Notes under the pieces: generated by a model
The model's database searches: none
What the model was told of the DNA's origin: nothing
What the model saw: the letters and a program-made list of their open reading frames with translations, nothing else
Position numbers and translations under genes: made by a program
In this document: one piece after another, positions 52,893 to 61,990 of the stretch
How positions within the stretch are numbered: position 1 is the stretch's first letter
Layout: each line of letters opens with the position of its first letter
DNA from: Lachnospiraceae bacterium
GTDB lineage: Bacteria > Bacillota > Clostridia > Lachnospirales > Lachnospiraceae
DNA length: 64,000 bases
Assembly: GCA_023663945.1 (NCBI GenBank)
Contig: JAMPGL010000011.1
Coordinates: forward strand, 20,159 to 84,158
Direction: 5' to 3'

Positions 52893-53486
52893 ATGAGTAC
52901 AACACAACCAATTAAAGACTTGAAAACATTAAAATCATTTAGGGATTACTTCAAATATGAGAAGCCTAATCCAAGGAATTATGCCCTGATCATTACAGGG
53001 CTGAATTCCGCCCTGCGCATTTCGGATATTCTTCATTTGACATGGGGAGATGTCTATGATTTCAACCGGCAGAAATGGAGAACCCACATCACAGCCAGAG
53101 AACAGAAGACAGGAAAGGTCAACCGGATTTTTATTAATGAAGCTGTTAAAAAAGCACTGCTTTTTTACCAGTGCCCTGTCTTATCTTCAGAAAAGGACTG
53201 GATCTTCTGCAGCAAGATTTCCGCCCAGAAGGATTCTGCCGGACAACCCCTTTCCCGTTATCAAGCGTACCGCATTATCAAGGAGGCGGCAGTCCATGCA
53301 GGTCTCAGCTCCTCCGTCAGCTGTCATTCCCTGCGCAAAACCTTTGGCTACCACGCATGGAAGCAGGGAACGCCTCCGGCTCTTCTTATGAACATTTACA
53401 ATCATTCCAGCTACCAGATTACCAAACGCTACCTGTGCATTGACCAGGATGACCGGGATGCAGTCTTTGCCAAAATAAAACTTTAA
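52893..53486 (+). CDS. Small tyrosine recombinase inside inverted repeats
   Basis: A 197-aa tyrosine recombinase, about the length of FimB/FimE-like invertases, which lack an arm-binding domain. Catalytic residues are visible: Arg in SALRISDIL (near 36), Lys near TAREQKTGK, HSLRKTFGYHAW (His-x-x-Arg, about 147-150), Asn-His in IYNHSS in place of the usual His/Trp box, and the nucleophilic Tyr in TKRYLCI (near 181). AAAGGAGG precedes the ATG. The gene is enclosed by 27-bp inverted repeats (52807 and 53551), so the enzyme probably flips its own 717-bp segment between csrA-flagellin and ptb-buk. Confidence 0.88.
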   Translation: MSTTQPIKDLKTLKSFRDYFKYEKPNPRNYALIITGLNSALRISDILHLTWGDVYDFNRQKWRTHITAREQKTGKVNRIFINEAVKKALLFYQCPVLSSEKDWIFCSKISAQKDSAGQPLSRYQAYRIIKEAAVHAGLSSSVSCHSLRKTFGYHAWKQGTPPALLMNIYNHSSYQITKRYLCIDQDDRDAVFAKIKL

Positions 53487-53550
53487 AATTTTTTTCAAAT
53501 AAGGCTAAAGTATTTTTGATTCTCTCCGATATTATTACCAGAAACAAAAG

Positions 53551-53577
53551 TGCAACGTTTTATAAGAAAAAGTTGCA
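53551..53577 (-). repeat. Right inverted repeat of predicted invertible cassette
   Basis: 27 bp, near-palindromic arms (TGCAACGTTTT and AAAAAGTTGCA) around core ATAAG, the reverse complement of the left core. Flanking AAAAG/CTTTTT extends the stem on the plus strand, so this copy can also act as the recombinase terminator. Confidence 0.8.
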
Positions 53578-53622
53578 CTTTTTATTGTACCCATTTTTAC
53601 GCAAACTTCTCCTGCCAGAATC

Positions 53623-53651
53623 TTGCATTTTCCCCCCAGCAGTGTTATTAT
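53623..53651 (+). promoter_or_regulatory. ptb-buk promoter and leader hairpin
   Basis: TTGCAT and TATTAT with a 17-bp spacer. The leader has a hairpin, AATGCCTGC (53669) with GCAGGCGTT (ending 53693), 41 bp before ptb. The promoter lies outside the inverted repeats, so inversion would not move it. Confidence 0.6.
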
Positions 53652-53734
53652 TTTAACGAAGTAAGCAAATGCCTGCCTCTCTCACGCAGGCGTTAAACAG
53701 ATTAAATTATAATGCACAGAAAGGAATATCGGAA

Positions 53735-54655
53735 ATGAGCAAGACATTCTCAGATTTAATTGCCAAGGTTGGCGAATGCGGCACGAAGAAGGTCGCAGTT
53801 GCCGTCGCTCAGGACTCAGCAGTATTAGAAGCTGTTCAGGCTGCCAAAGAACGTGGAATTGCTGATGCCATCTTAGTAGGCGACGAAGCAAAAATTAAAG
53901 AAATCGCAGGAGGGCTGAATATTGACCTGAGCGGTTTTGAAATTATCAATGTGGAGGATTACACGGAAGCCGCCCTCACCGCTGTCAAGCTGGTTCACGA
54001 CGGCAAGGCGGACATGTACATGAAAGGCCTTATCGACACCAAAGGCTTCTTAAAGAGCGTCCTCGACAAGGAAGTCGGACTCCGCACCGGCAAGCCTTTA
54101 TCCCATGTATGCGTATTTGATGTGGAGGGCATTGACCATCTTTTATTCCTGACAGACGTTGCATTTATTCCTTACCCTACTTTAGAGGATAAGGTAAATA
54201 TCATTCACAACACCTTAGAGATTACTAAGGCGTGCGGTATTGAAAATCCCAAAGTGGCTCCTCTTGCCGCTGTGGAGGTTGTCAATCCCAAGATGCCCGT
54301 CACCGTGGAGGCCGCTGAGCTTACACAGATGAACAAGGATGGCAAGATTCCCGGATGTATCGTGGATGGCCCGCTTTCCCTTGACCTTGCCATCGACCCG
54401 GAAGCCGCAAAGCACAAAGGCGCTACAGACCGCGCAATCCAGGGGGATGCGGATATTCTTCTTTTCCCTGACATTCACGCTGGAAACCTTGTTTACAAGG
54501 CAATGGTACATATGGTAAATGCAGTAAACGGAAATGTGCTTACAGGAACTAAGGCTCCTGTTATCCTTACCTCCCGTTCCGATTCCATGGAAGTAAAGGT
54601 TAACTCCCTTGCCCTCGGCGCTATCATTGCCGAAAGCCTCAAAAATGCAGACTAA
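53735..54655 (+). CDS. ptb: Phosphate butyryltransferase
   Basis: A 306-aa phosphotransacylase converting butyryl-CoA plus phosphate to butyryl phosphate. The fold is typical: an N-terminal KKVAVAVAQDSAVLEAVQAA block, MKGLIDTKGFLKSVLD (about residues 110-125), and a C-terminal DILLFPDIHAGNLVYK...ILTSRSDS block. The ATG at 53735 gives the usual N-terminus; the upstream extension is not supported. It is paired with butyrate kinase 53 bp downstream, which distinguishes it from acetyl-type Pta. Confidence 0.93.
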   Translation: MSKTFSDLIAKVGECGTKKVAVAVAQDSAVLEAVQAAKERGIADAILVGDEAKIKEIAGGLNIDLSGFEIINVEDYTEAALTAVKLVHDGKADMYMKGLIDTKGFLKSVLDKEVGLRTGKPLSHVCVFDVEGIDHLLFLTDVAFIPYPTLEDKVNIIHNTLEITKACGIENPKVAPLAAVEVVNPKMPVTVEAAELTQMNKDGKIPGCIVDGPLSLDLAIDPEAAKHKGATDRAIQGDADILLFPDIHAGNLVYKAMVHMVNAVNGNVLTGTKAPVILTSRSDSMEVKVNSLALGAIIAESLKNAD

Positions 54656-54708
54656 ACCGTAAACAAATTGTAGATTAAATTACAAAAATAGGAAAGGTAA
54701 GATCAGAT

Positions 54709-55776
54709 ATGGCAATCAAAAGTTTAATTATCAATCCCGGTTCCACTTCCACCAAAATCGGCGTTTTTGAAGATGAAACCCTTTTATTTGAAGAGACGCT
54801 CCGCCATTCTACGGAGGAGATTGCTCAGTATGCTTCTATCGTAGACCAGAAGGACTTCCGCAAGCAGATTATCCTTGATCTTTTGGAAAAGAAAGATTTT
54901 GACATTAAATCCTTACAGGTCATCGTTGGAAGAGGCGGCATGTTAAAGCCTATCCCCGGCGGAACCTACGCGGTAAGCGATGCTCTGTTAGAAGATTTGA
55001 AAATCGGAAAACAGGGACAGCACGCTTCCAACTTAGGCGGCATCCTTGCAAGAGAAATCGGTGATTCCATCGGCGTTCCCTCTTATATTGTGGATCCTGT
55101 TGTGGTGGACGAGCTGATGCCCATTTCCAGATATTCGGGCGTTCCTGAACTTCCCCGTACCAGCGTGTTCCACGCTTTAAACCAAAAGGCTGTTGCAAAA
55201 CGTTACGCCAAAGAAATAAGCAAGCCTTATGATTCCCTGAACCTTGTAGTTGTCCACATGGGCGGCGGCGTTTCCGTAGGTGCCCACGAGAAGGGACGCG
55301 TCATCGACGTATTCAACGCCCTTGACGGCGACGGCGCATTTTCTCCGGAAAGAGCTGGTGCTGTTCCAACCGGCGCACTGATTAAAATGTGCTTCTCCGG
55401 TAAATATACCGAAAAGGAAGTTTATAAAAAGGCAGTCGGCAACGGCGGTTTCAACGCTTATGTGGGAACCAACGATATGCGCGATGTGGAAAAGATGGTC
55501 AATGACGGCGATTCCAAAGCAAAGGAAGTGCGGGAAGCTTTCATCATGCAGGTTGCAAAGGATATTGGCTCCATGGCATGTGTCCTGAAAGGAAAAGTTG
55601 ACCAGATCATCGTCACCGGCGGTATCGCTTATGACAAGGTCGTTGTTGCCGGATTAAAAGAAAGAGCTGAGTTTATCGCTCCTTTCACCGTATATCCCGG
55701 CGAGGACGAGCTTCTTGCCCTGGTGCAGGGTGCGCTCCGTGTTATAAACGGCGAAGAAAAGGCAATGGAATATTAA
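54709..55776 (+). CDS. buk: Butyrate kinase
   Basis: A 355-aa acetokinase-family (ASKHA) enzyme making ATP and butyrate from butyryl phosphate. [15 protein letters not shown] at the N-terminus, [18 protein letters not shown] (about residues 182-199) and [11 protein letters not shown] are the nucleotide and phosphate motifs. A GGAAAGGTAAG site precedes the ATG. With ptb it forms the kinase route to butyrate, in place of the CoA-transferase route. A strong terminator follows. Confidence 0.96.
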   Translation: MAIKSLIINPGSTSTKIGVFEDETLLFEETLRHSTEEIAQYASIVDQKDFRKQIILDLLEKKDFDIKSLQVIVGRGGMLKPIPGGTYAVSDALLEDLKIGKQGQHASNLGGILAREIGDSIGVPSYIVDPVVVDELMPISRYSGVPELPRTSVFHALNQKAVAKRYAKEISKPYDSLNLVVVHMGGGVSVGAHEKGRVIDVFNALDGDGAFSPERAGAVPTGALIKMCFSGKYTEKEVYKKAVGNGGFNAYVGTNDMRDVEKMVNDGDSKAKEVREAFIMQVAKDIGSMACVLKGKVDQIIVTGGIAYDKVVVAGLKERAEFIAPFTVYPGEDELLALVQGALRVINGEEKAMEY

Positions 55777-55791
55777 ACCCAGACAGCCAGC

Positions 55792-55838
55792 AACCCGGAT
55801 TAAAGCGTCTTCAAATTCGCTTTTGTCCGGGTTTTGTT
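55792..55838 (+). terminator. ptb-buk terminator
   Basis: AACCCGGA...AAAGCG pairs with CGCTTTTGTCCGGGTT, a roughly 16-bp stem, followed by TTGTT. It lies 16 bp after the buk stop. Confidence 0.85.
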
Positions 55839-55910
55839 CTTTCTGGCAGGAATTTATCCTCTTCTTTTCTCATATATTTTCTTAATCCAATCTCCATGGG
55901 GTATCCGTTC

Positions 55911-56990
55911 ATGAAATCCATCCGCTATCAGTTTTCCATCCTAATCTTCTGTCTTCTGCTGTGTGCCGTCTGCCTGCTCATCAACTACCACGCCCAAAAG
56001 TCCTCTGAATCAGAAGCCATAGAGGTAGTCTCCGGAACCGACGGCGACTACATTAAATGGGTGGACTTCAATGTAAGCTATGAAGCTCTGTGCACCGCTT
56101 ACGAACTGGATGTGGAAAGCTATGGCTCCCCGGTGCATTTAAATTGGATCGAGCTGTTGTCCTATGCCGGAGCAAAAGGCGGCGGTCAATTTGACAAAGG
56201 AAGCACCGCGCTTATCCAGAAGCTTGCCACTGAGCTTTCCGAGCAAAAGACGACTTTAAAAGAGCTGACTGCTGACATGAAATATTACGATTACTATTAT
56301 GAGGCTTACGAGGCAGTTCTTGGAGGAATGGTCGGGGAATATGAGATTGAGCAGGAAACTGAATCCGGAGAAAAGGAATGGAAAAAGGTCTACGGGCTGA
56401 AAGCATTTTCTCCTATTGCCAAGGGCTTTGAATACAGCGACTATGATGATTTCGGCTCCGCCAGAAGCTACGGCTACAAAAGACCACACTTAGGGCATGA
56501 CATGATGGGGCAGGTGGGCACGCCCATTATCGCAATTGAATCCGGCTACGTGGAAGCCCTAGGCTGGAACCAGTACGGCGGATGGCGGATTGGAATCCGG
56601 AGCTTTGACGGCAGACGCTACTATTACTACGCCCATCTGCGCCAGAATTTTCCCTATGCCTTGGATTTAAAAGAAGGCAGCGTTGTCACTGCCGGTGACG
56701 TAATCGGCTACATGGGGCACACCGGCTACAGCAAAAAGGAAAACGTCAACAACATTGACACCGTCCACCTTCACTGGGGGATGCAGCTTATCTTTGACGA
56801 GTCCCAAAAAGAAGGCAATAATGAAATCTGGATTGACTGCTACGCCCTTGCCCGCTTTTTGTATAAAAACAGATCCCTCACCGAAAAAAATACCGAAACC
56901 AAAGAGTGGTTCCGCCATTTCCAGATGAGAGACCCCACAGTGGCCGCTTATCAAAAAAGGGCTGACGTGTCAAATGAAAAATCCGCATGA
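55911..56990 (+). CDS. Membrane-anchored M23 peptidase
   Basis: A 359-aa protein with an N-terminal membrane helix (about residues 9-26), a 150-residue helical spacer and a C-terminal LytM-like M23 domain: HLGHDMMG (zinc His and Asp, about 194-201), then YYYAHLRQNF and VHLHWGMQ (about 282-289, second His pair). It would cut peptidoglycan cross-bridges or act as a morphogenic LytM factor on the outer face. The ATG at 55911 is preferred over 55896, but neither has a strong ribosome site. Its last 40 bp overlap the convergent kinase gene. Confidence 0.85.
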   Translation: MKSIRYQFSILIFCLLLCAVCLLINYHAQKSSESEAIEVVSGTDGDYIKWVDFNVSYEALCTAYELDVESYGSPVHLNWIELLSYAGAKGGGQFDKGSTALIQKLATELSEQKTTLKELTADMKYYDYYYEAYEAVLGGMVGEYEIEQETESGEKEWKKVYGLKAFSPIAKGFEYSDYDDFGSARSYGYKRPHLGHDMMGQVGTPIIAIESGYVEALGWNQYGGWRIGIRSFDGRRYYYYAHLRQNFPYALDLKEGSVVTAGDVIGYMGHTGYSKKENVNNIDTVHLHWGMQLIFDESQKEGNNEIWIDCYALARFLYKNRSLTEKNTETKEWFRHFQMRDPTVAAYQKRADVSNEKSA

Positions 56991-57541
56991 CCCTTAATAT
57001 CATAAAGCTCGATATAGCGGTTTTCCATCGGAATAAAGCGGTTTTGAAACTCCGCAAGCTTCCCGGGACCGCTCCGCTTAAGCACGCGGTCAAGCTGAAT
57101 TTCGCCGTCACTCTCAAAAAAGACGCTGATATCATATTTAATATATCCGGGGCGCATACTGTATGCGCCTTCGATGATATTCACCGATGCAGGCATAAAC
57201 CGCCGGCAGGCTCCATAATCCCCTCGCCCGCAGTCAAACCGCCTGTATTCAAAAGCTTTTCCCTCCGAAAGAGGCTTCCAGACCTCCTCCAGGAATCTTT
57301 CCCAGTGAATATTTGCTCCGGGCGTCTCCATCCGCTCCGGCGTCCGCATGGCAAAAGGGAGGAAAAAGTCATCCATATGAATCACATTCCCCTGCCAGCG
57401 TTCCGAAAGATAATCCCCCGCCGTGGTCTTTCCGGATGCCGCATGTCCGTCTATCGCTATTACCAGCCTCTCTCCCTCCGGGAGCAGCCGGAGGCGCCTG
57501 TCAATTTCCTCTTCCAATGGTTTCAAATAATCCAGTTTCAT
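56951..57541 (-). CDS. Uridine kinase-like P-loop kinase
   Basis: A 196-aa kinase. Walker A is AIDGHAASGKTTAGDYLS (about residues 29-46), NVIHMDDFFLP is the acceptor-binding DD motif, PASVNIIEGAYSMRP a Walker-B-like strand, and FQNRFIPMENRY the lid. It resembles uridine kinase and other (deoxy)nucleoside or vitamin kinases. It follows an ECF S component by one base, so it may trap an imported nucleoside or vitamin by phosphorylation (inference). Confidence 0.85.
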   Translation of the reverse strand: MKLDYLKPLEEEIDRRLRLLPEGERLVIAIDGHAASGKTTAGDYLSERWQGNVIHMDDFFLPFAMRTPERMETPGANIHWERFLEEVWKPLSEGKAFEYRRFDCGRGDYGACRRFMPASVNIIEGAYSMRPGYIKYDISVFFESDGEIQLDRVLKRSGPGKLAEFQNRFIPMENRYIELYDIKGHADFSFDTSALF

Positions 57542-57542
57542 G

Positions 57543-58085
57543 TCATTTTTCCTTTATGGTAAACCCGGCTTTTTCAAGCGCCATTACAATAATCGGAATC
57601 AACACGATATGGCATATGATTCCCGGCACCGCCGTCACGAATGCTCCCGCAACAAACATGGAAAGAGAAAATTCCACATGGAAAAACAGCGCCATCGCAA
57701 AGCGCACGATTCCCCATACCAGCCTTCCTCCCAGCATAGCGCCTAAGAGCGAAACGTAAATATTAATCGTCTTTTGGGGAAGTCTCTTGTACAAAATACC
57801 CGCAATCAGTCCATACGCCAGCAGTTCAAAGCACATCGCCGTCCCGATAGGAAAAATCGGCGGCATTCCAAACAGCGCAAACCTAAGAAGCGGTGCAACC
57901 GCGCCCACCGCCGCCGCATAATATGCTCCGCACAAAAATCCGCACAAAAGCACCGGAATGTGCATCGGGCACAACGCGTTTCCAAGCTGCTGCATCTGTC
58001 CCGTCAAAAACGGAAGCACCAGACAGAGAGCCAGACAAATTGACGCATAAACGAGCTTTTTGATACTAAAACCTTTTTCTTTCAT
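57543..58085 (-). CDS. ECF transporter S component
   Basis: A 180-aa membrane protein with six predicted helices: FSIKKLVYASICLALCLVLP, GNALCPMHIPVLLCGFLCGA, FELLAYGLIAGILY and others. This is the pattern of ECF substrate-binding subunits that share a common ATPase/T module encoded elsewhere. The substrate is not clear; pantothenate-, folate- and niacin-type S components share this look. The ATG at 58085 follows AAGGAGGAAGAG. It is co-directional with the downstream kinase. Confidence 0.8.
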   Translation of the reverse strand: MKEKGFSIKKLVYASICLALCLVLPFLTGQMQQLGNALCPMHIPVLLCGFLCGAYYAAAVGAVAPLLRFALFGMPPIFPIGTAMCFELLAYGLIAGILYKRLPQKTINIYVSLLGAMLGGRLVWGIVRFAMALFFHVEFSLSMFVAGAFVTAVPGIICHIVLIPIIVMALEKAGFTIKEK

Positions 58086-58095
58086 CTCTTCCTCC

Positions 58096-59184
58096 TTATG
58101 AAACGGTGTCTTTCTTTTCTTTATAGACAAATTCCCGCTGAATCACAAAACTCAAGAAAAATAAAATCACATCCACCGGAACCTTCACCAAAACCTCCGC
58201 TCCGCCAAAATGCGGATATAATAAGTTCACCAAAAATGCTGAAAGCCCCATCTGAATCACAGCTAGCGCGGCGTACTTGGGAAGAGTTTTCCCCACAGAG
58301 CTCTCACTTTGAAACACTACCTTATAATTCAAGGAGTAGTTGTAAACAGCCGACATCACTCTCGCCGCCACGGTTGCCACGGTAATATAGGAAATGCCTT
58401 TCCAATTTGTCTGTTTCAAAAAATAGCAGAAAATTGAAAACAGTACCAAATCTACCACGCTGGATGAGAGTGAGGAAAACAAAAACTTCCCAAATATCAT
58501 ATAAATACGAACAGAGTCCTTAATGGGATTAAAATGACTTGTCTTATTCTCCTCAATATAAATTGTCCTGATGGGCACCTCCACAATGGGAACCCTGCGG
58601 TTTTTGGTTTCCAGCAGCATATTGGTTTCAAACTCGAACCGCTCCCCCTTTACAGTAAGGAGCTGCCTCATAAAATCTGTGGGGATTCCCCGAAGCCCTG
58701 TCTGGGTATCGGACACGGTGATTCCTGTCAGATACCGCATCACAACTCTGGTGCACTTGTTTCCAAACTCCGAGCGCGCCGGGACATCCTTCCCTTCAAA
58801 GCACCTGCATCCCAAAATCAATGAGCCGGGATTTTCCGCCAGCGCCTCTGCACATGCCAAAATACACTCCGGCGTGTGCTGACCATCGGAATCCGCCGTG
58901 ATAACGCCCGGCATCTCCGGAAATCTTTGCAGACAGTCGTGAAACGCCGTCTTCAGCGCCCGCCCCTTTCCTTGGTTTACCGCATGACGCAGTACCCTGC
59001 AGTGATAGGTCTCCTCTGCAGTCTGAAAATAATGTTCATAAGCGGAACCGCTCCCGTCATCCACCAGCACAATATGCGCAAACCCTGCTTCCGTAAGCTG
59101 TTTCAGCAGGTGAATCAGCTTTTCATCCGGTTCATAAGAGGGAATTACAATGGGTATCTCCCGCTTAACGTCAATCTTCTTCAT
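58096..59184 (-). CDS. GT2 glycosyltransferase-GtrA fusion
   Basis: A 362-aa two-domain protein. Residues about 1-225 are a DPMS-like GT2 transferase (VIPSYEPD, LVDDGSG, ADSDGQH, GLRGIP), which normally charges a polyprenyl phosphate with a sugar. Residues about 230-355 are a GtrA-like four-helix membrane domain (FGKFLFSSLSSSVVDLVLFS, SYITVATVAARVMSAVYNYSLN), thought to flip or relay the lipid-sugar. It overlaps the preceding membrane-protein gene by 14 bp; GAGGAAAT precedes the ATG. Together they suggest modification of a cell-surface polymer. Confidence 0.9.
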   Translation of the reverse strand: MKKIDVKREIPIVIPSYEPDEKLIHLLKQLTEAGFAHIVLVDDGSGSAYEHYFQTAEETYHCRVLRHAVNQGKGRALKTAFHDCLQRFPEMPGVITADSDGQHTPECILACAEALAENPGSLILGCRCFEGKDVPARSEFGNKCTRVVMRYLTGITVSDTQTGLRGIPTDFMRQLLTVKGERFEFETNMLLETKNRRVPIVEVPIRTIYIEENKTSHFNPIKDSVRIYMIFGKFLFSSLSSSVVDLVLFSIFCYFLKQTNWKGISYITVATVAARVMSAVYNYSLNYKVVFQSESSVGKTLPKYAALAVIQMGLSAFLVNLLYPHFGGAEVLVKVPVDVILFFLSFVIQREFVYKEKKDTVS

Positions 59185-61054
59185 ATTTCCTCATTTCCAT
59201 GCCTTCCGCTGTCACATTTAAGCGGTACAGGCATCCGTACTCCATATCCTCCCCGTCCAGAAATGGCGCAAAAAGCCTCTGTCCGTCCCCCTTTAGCTCA
59301 TCCACATACAAAAGGCTTGCATGTGCGTCGGAAACGGCGTTTTGAATGTCCTGAGGCTGAAAGTCCTCCGCATTCACATTTCCATGCAGCACCGACACCG
59401 GCGACGCCTCAAAACCGATGTAAGTATTCCGCACCCAGCTCACATCCGAGCTGTCGCGCAGATACAGCACCCTGCCGACGCTCTCCTGCCCTTTTTCTCC
59501 AAGCCCGGCAAGAAACCGCTCCGCCGCCTCGTCAATAATTTCGTTTCTCTCGGCAAGAATCGCTTCCCTGCTCTCACGATACCCCCAGATTCCCCGATAT
59601 GCTCCCTGATAATCCGCCGTCAGCAGGATAAAGAGCATACACACGGCAGCTCCCTTGTATCCGTTACTCTTTTCAAGCACAATCGATGCAATCAGACACA
59701 GCCCGCCAATCGTAAAGGGCGCTCCATACCTTTCAATGGAAGAAACCATTCCAAAAGGCTCTAAATACTGGGTCTCCACCGCAAATATAGTCAAGTGGCT
59801 GAGCAGATTAAAGGCGTAAAAGACTGCTCCCGAAACAGCCAGAAAAACGCCCATAAAGACGGCATACTCTTTTTCCAGCAGATGAAACCTCCATAAAAGG
59901 AATACCGACAAAAGTATCAATAGGTACAGCGCCAGCGGGCTTAAATCAATCGCAGGCGTCCTTCCCCGGTGAAGCGGCCACTTTACAAACGCCTCCACAA
60001 AGGCATTCACCATTTCTCCCTGATACTCCGGTATATTCATATTTCCGGTCGCCATCTTAATTGCCGTCCCCGTAAGCTTTGCCACCCTTCGGTTCAGCAG
60101 GCAGAAAGAAAGCCATACTCCCTCAGTGATTACCGGCAGCGCCGTGACCAGCATGAGCCGGCGTCTGTGAGCTCTTTTTACGCTGATTTCACAGGCATCC
60201 TTCCTGTGCATTACAAAATGATAACCATAGTCAAAAAGCAGCCCAAACGCAGCCCAGATAAACCCTGTATTTTTGCAAAGCACAACCATCATAAGATAAA
60301 GCGCCTGCCGTCCATAATAAAAGCCTTCCGAATGCCCTTCCCTGTCTGTTACCGCCATCAAAAAACCGCCATACGCAAGCGCCATCGTCAGGTCGGCACA
60401 ACAGCCGTCAATCCAAAACACCTCCGCCACGGAGGGAAATATCCATAAAAGAACTCCTCCCAAAAGCATAAGAACCGGATTACGTTTTTTGATATATTTC
60501 AGGAAAGGGAATAAAAATGCCACATTTAAAAAATAATATCCGGCAAACATCAGCCCTTCCCGAAATACATGGGGTGAAAAATGCAGAAAAACCCACTTCA
60601 TCATCTGCGTGCCCGGCGGATAATCTCCAAACTCAGCCGCCACATTGGCGTACTTGTCCGCAAATCCGTTTAAATAAAACAACGACTTTACATCCACCGC
60701 CCAAAAATTATAATCATCCCACCAGCTGACTGCCTTTTGTCCCACACATACCGTCACCGCCGCCGTAAGCGCCAGCGCCGTAATCGTCCCTGCATCTGCC
60801 AGTTGTCTGCCCACAAAAGAAAAGACCTCCCTCCGCCTCTCCTTTCCTGCCCTCCACAAATAAATTCCCGCCGATGCGGGGAGGAGCACCGACAAAAAAT
60901 CCCACATCCATAATGCGTTTCCAAAACTGAGCGCACACAAAAGCAGGGTCAGCATACAGACCGTGACCGGAACTGCCTCCACGAATTTAATGCGGCAGAT
61001 CCACGCCGTTCCCAATATTAAAATGAGCAATGCCGTTATTTGAAAAAGAGCCAT
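59171..61054 (-). CDS. Large polytopic membrane protein, envelope glycosylation-type
   Basis: A 627-aa membrane protein with about 11-13 predicted helices and a hydrophilic C-terminal domain of about 110 residues (RFLAGLGEKG...DVSWVRNTYIG). A Glu/Asp-bearing first loop after VSWWDDYNFWAVDVKS (about residues 105-120) recalls GT-C (GT39/GT83-like) transferases that use lipid-linked sugars; no exact family is claimed. Overlap with the GT2-GtrA gene suggests it uses the lipid-sugar made by that enzyme. The ATG at 61054 follows AAGGA by 8 bases; longer readings start inside the preceding terminator. Confidence 0.7.
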   Translation of the reverse strand: MALFQITALLILILGTAWICRIKFVEAVPVTVCMLTLLLCALSFGNALWMWDFLSVLLPASAGIYLWRAGKERRREVFSFVGRQLADAGTITALALTAAVTVCVGQKAVSWWDDYNFWAVDVKSLFYLNGFADKYANVAAEFGDYPPGTQMMKWVFLHFSPHVFREGLMFAGYYFLNVAFLFPFLKYIKKRNPVLMLLGGVLLWIFPSVAEVFWIDGCCADLTMALAYGGFLMAVTDREGHSEGFYYGRQALYLMMVVLCKNTGFIWAAFGLLFDYGYHFVMHRKDACEISVKRAHRRRLMLVTALPVITEGVWLSFCLLNRRVAKLTGTAIKMATGNMNIPEYQGEMVNAFVEAFVKWPLHRGRTPAIDLSPLALYLLILLSVFLLWRFHLLEKEYAVFMGVFLAVSGAVFYAFNLLSHLTIFAVETQYLEPFGMVSSIERYGAPFTIGGLCLIASIVLEKSNGYKGAAVCMLFILLTADYQGAYRGIWGYRESREAILAERNEIIDEAAERFLAGLGEKGQESVGRVLYLRDSSDVSWVRNTYIGFEASPVSVLHGNVNAEDFQPQDIQNAVSDAHASLLYVDELKGDGQRLFAPFLDGEDMEYGCLYRLNVTAEGMEMRKYEED

Positions 61055-61114
61055 CCTTTGTATCCTTATCCGTTGTTTCATCTGCGGGCTTACAGCCGTA
61101 TGTTTCATTATACC

Positions 61115-61146
61115 AAAAAGATGTGCGGTACGCCACACATCTTTTC
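61115..61146 (-). terminator. hpf terminator
   Basis: On the minus strand AAAGATGTGTGG and CCGCACATCTTT form a 12-bp stem (one GU) with a CGTA loop and a T-run. A TATAAT box for the next gene follows at once on the same strand. Confidence 0.8.
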
Positions 61147-61237
61147 ATAGTTCTGCTATTTATAGTTCTAATATTTTACAGTTCTACTGTTATATAGTTC
61201 TGCCATTTTATTTTACTGCCATTTACAATTCCGCTGT
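61147..61237. repeat. Tandem AGTTCT-type repeats downstream of hpf
   Basis: Five imperfect copies of a 15-16-bp unit, (T/C)AGTTCT(G/A)C(T/C)(A/G)TTT(T)A, at about 61148, 61163, 61179, 61194 and 61224. They fill the gap between the hpf stop and its terminator. Confidence 0.6.
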
Positions 61238-61765
61238 TTAATATTCCGGCTCAATCAAACCGTAAGTATTGCCCTTTCTCTTGTATACTACGTTAATCTG
61301 GTCTGTCTCCGCATTGCAGAATACAAAGAAATTATGCCCCAAAAGCTCCATTTGGATGCAGGCATCCTCCGGATACATGGGCTTGATGTCAAACTTCTTG
61401 GTGCGGATGATCTTAATCTCCTCCTCATCCATATATTCCTTTTCGATAAACTCCTGCTTAAAAAATCCCGCCGACTGCTTCTGATCCACCAGTTTATTCT
61501 TATATCTCTTCAACTGTCTTTCGATGATCTCTTCCACCAGATCAATGGACACATACATATCATTGCTCACCTGTTCAGAACGGATGATGTTTCCCTTAAC
61601 AGGAATGGTAACTTCAATTTTCTGCCTGTCCTTTTCAACGCTTAAGGTCACATGTGCCTCTGCTTCCGGATTAAAGTACTTTTCCAGCTTTCCAATCTTG
61701 TCCTCAACTGCACTGCGGAGCCCCGGAGTAACCTCGATGTTCTTACCAACAATAATAAATTTCAT
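61238..61765 (-). CDS. hpf: Ribosome hibernation promoting factor (long form)
   Basis: A 175-aa long-form HPF/RaiA. The N-terminal domain (MKFIIVGKNIEVTPGLRSAV ... LVEEIIERQLKRYKNKL, about residues 1-100) binds the 30S decoding region; the C-terminal domain (IIRTKKFDIKPMYPEDACIQ ... QINVVYKRKGNTYGLIEPEY) drives 100S dimer formation. The ATG at 61765 follows AAAGGA by 8 bases; the ATG at 61774 overlaps that site. It is expressed in stationary phase or stress in relatives. Confidence 0.95.
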   Translation of the reverse strand: MKFIIVGKNIEVTPGLRSAVEDKIGKLEKYFNPEAEAHVTLSVEKDRQKIEVTIPVKGNIIRSEQVSNDMYVSIDLVEEIIERQLKRYKNKLVDQKQSAGFFKQEFIEKEYMDEEEIKIIRTKKFDIKPMYPEDACIQMELLGHNFFVFCNAETDQINVVYKRKGNTYGLIEPEY

Positions 61766-61990
61766 ATTCCTCATCCTTTCCTTGGATTATTGTATAAACA
61801 TTATATCACAGCATGTACCTGTTATGCAACAATTCCTACATTTTGTTTTACTATCGCCTTAGTTTTCGGACAATTCATCTTATCGTGTTTTTTCGTCCTG
61901 TTTCGCCAAAAAAATAAATTTCTATCACAATTCACAAAACGTCCGTTCTTATTTCCACTTTTCTTTCCACCATTTTACTTATCCGAAGTA

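Noticed and set aside
52807-53577. Reading the two 27-bp palindromes only as terminators
   Set aside because: The right copy may terminate the recombinase transcript, but the left has no U-run, and the inverted match including the asymmetric core is better explained by recombination sites. Kept as the alternative.
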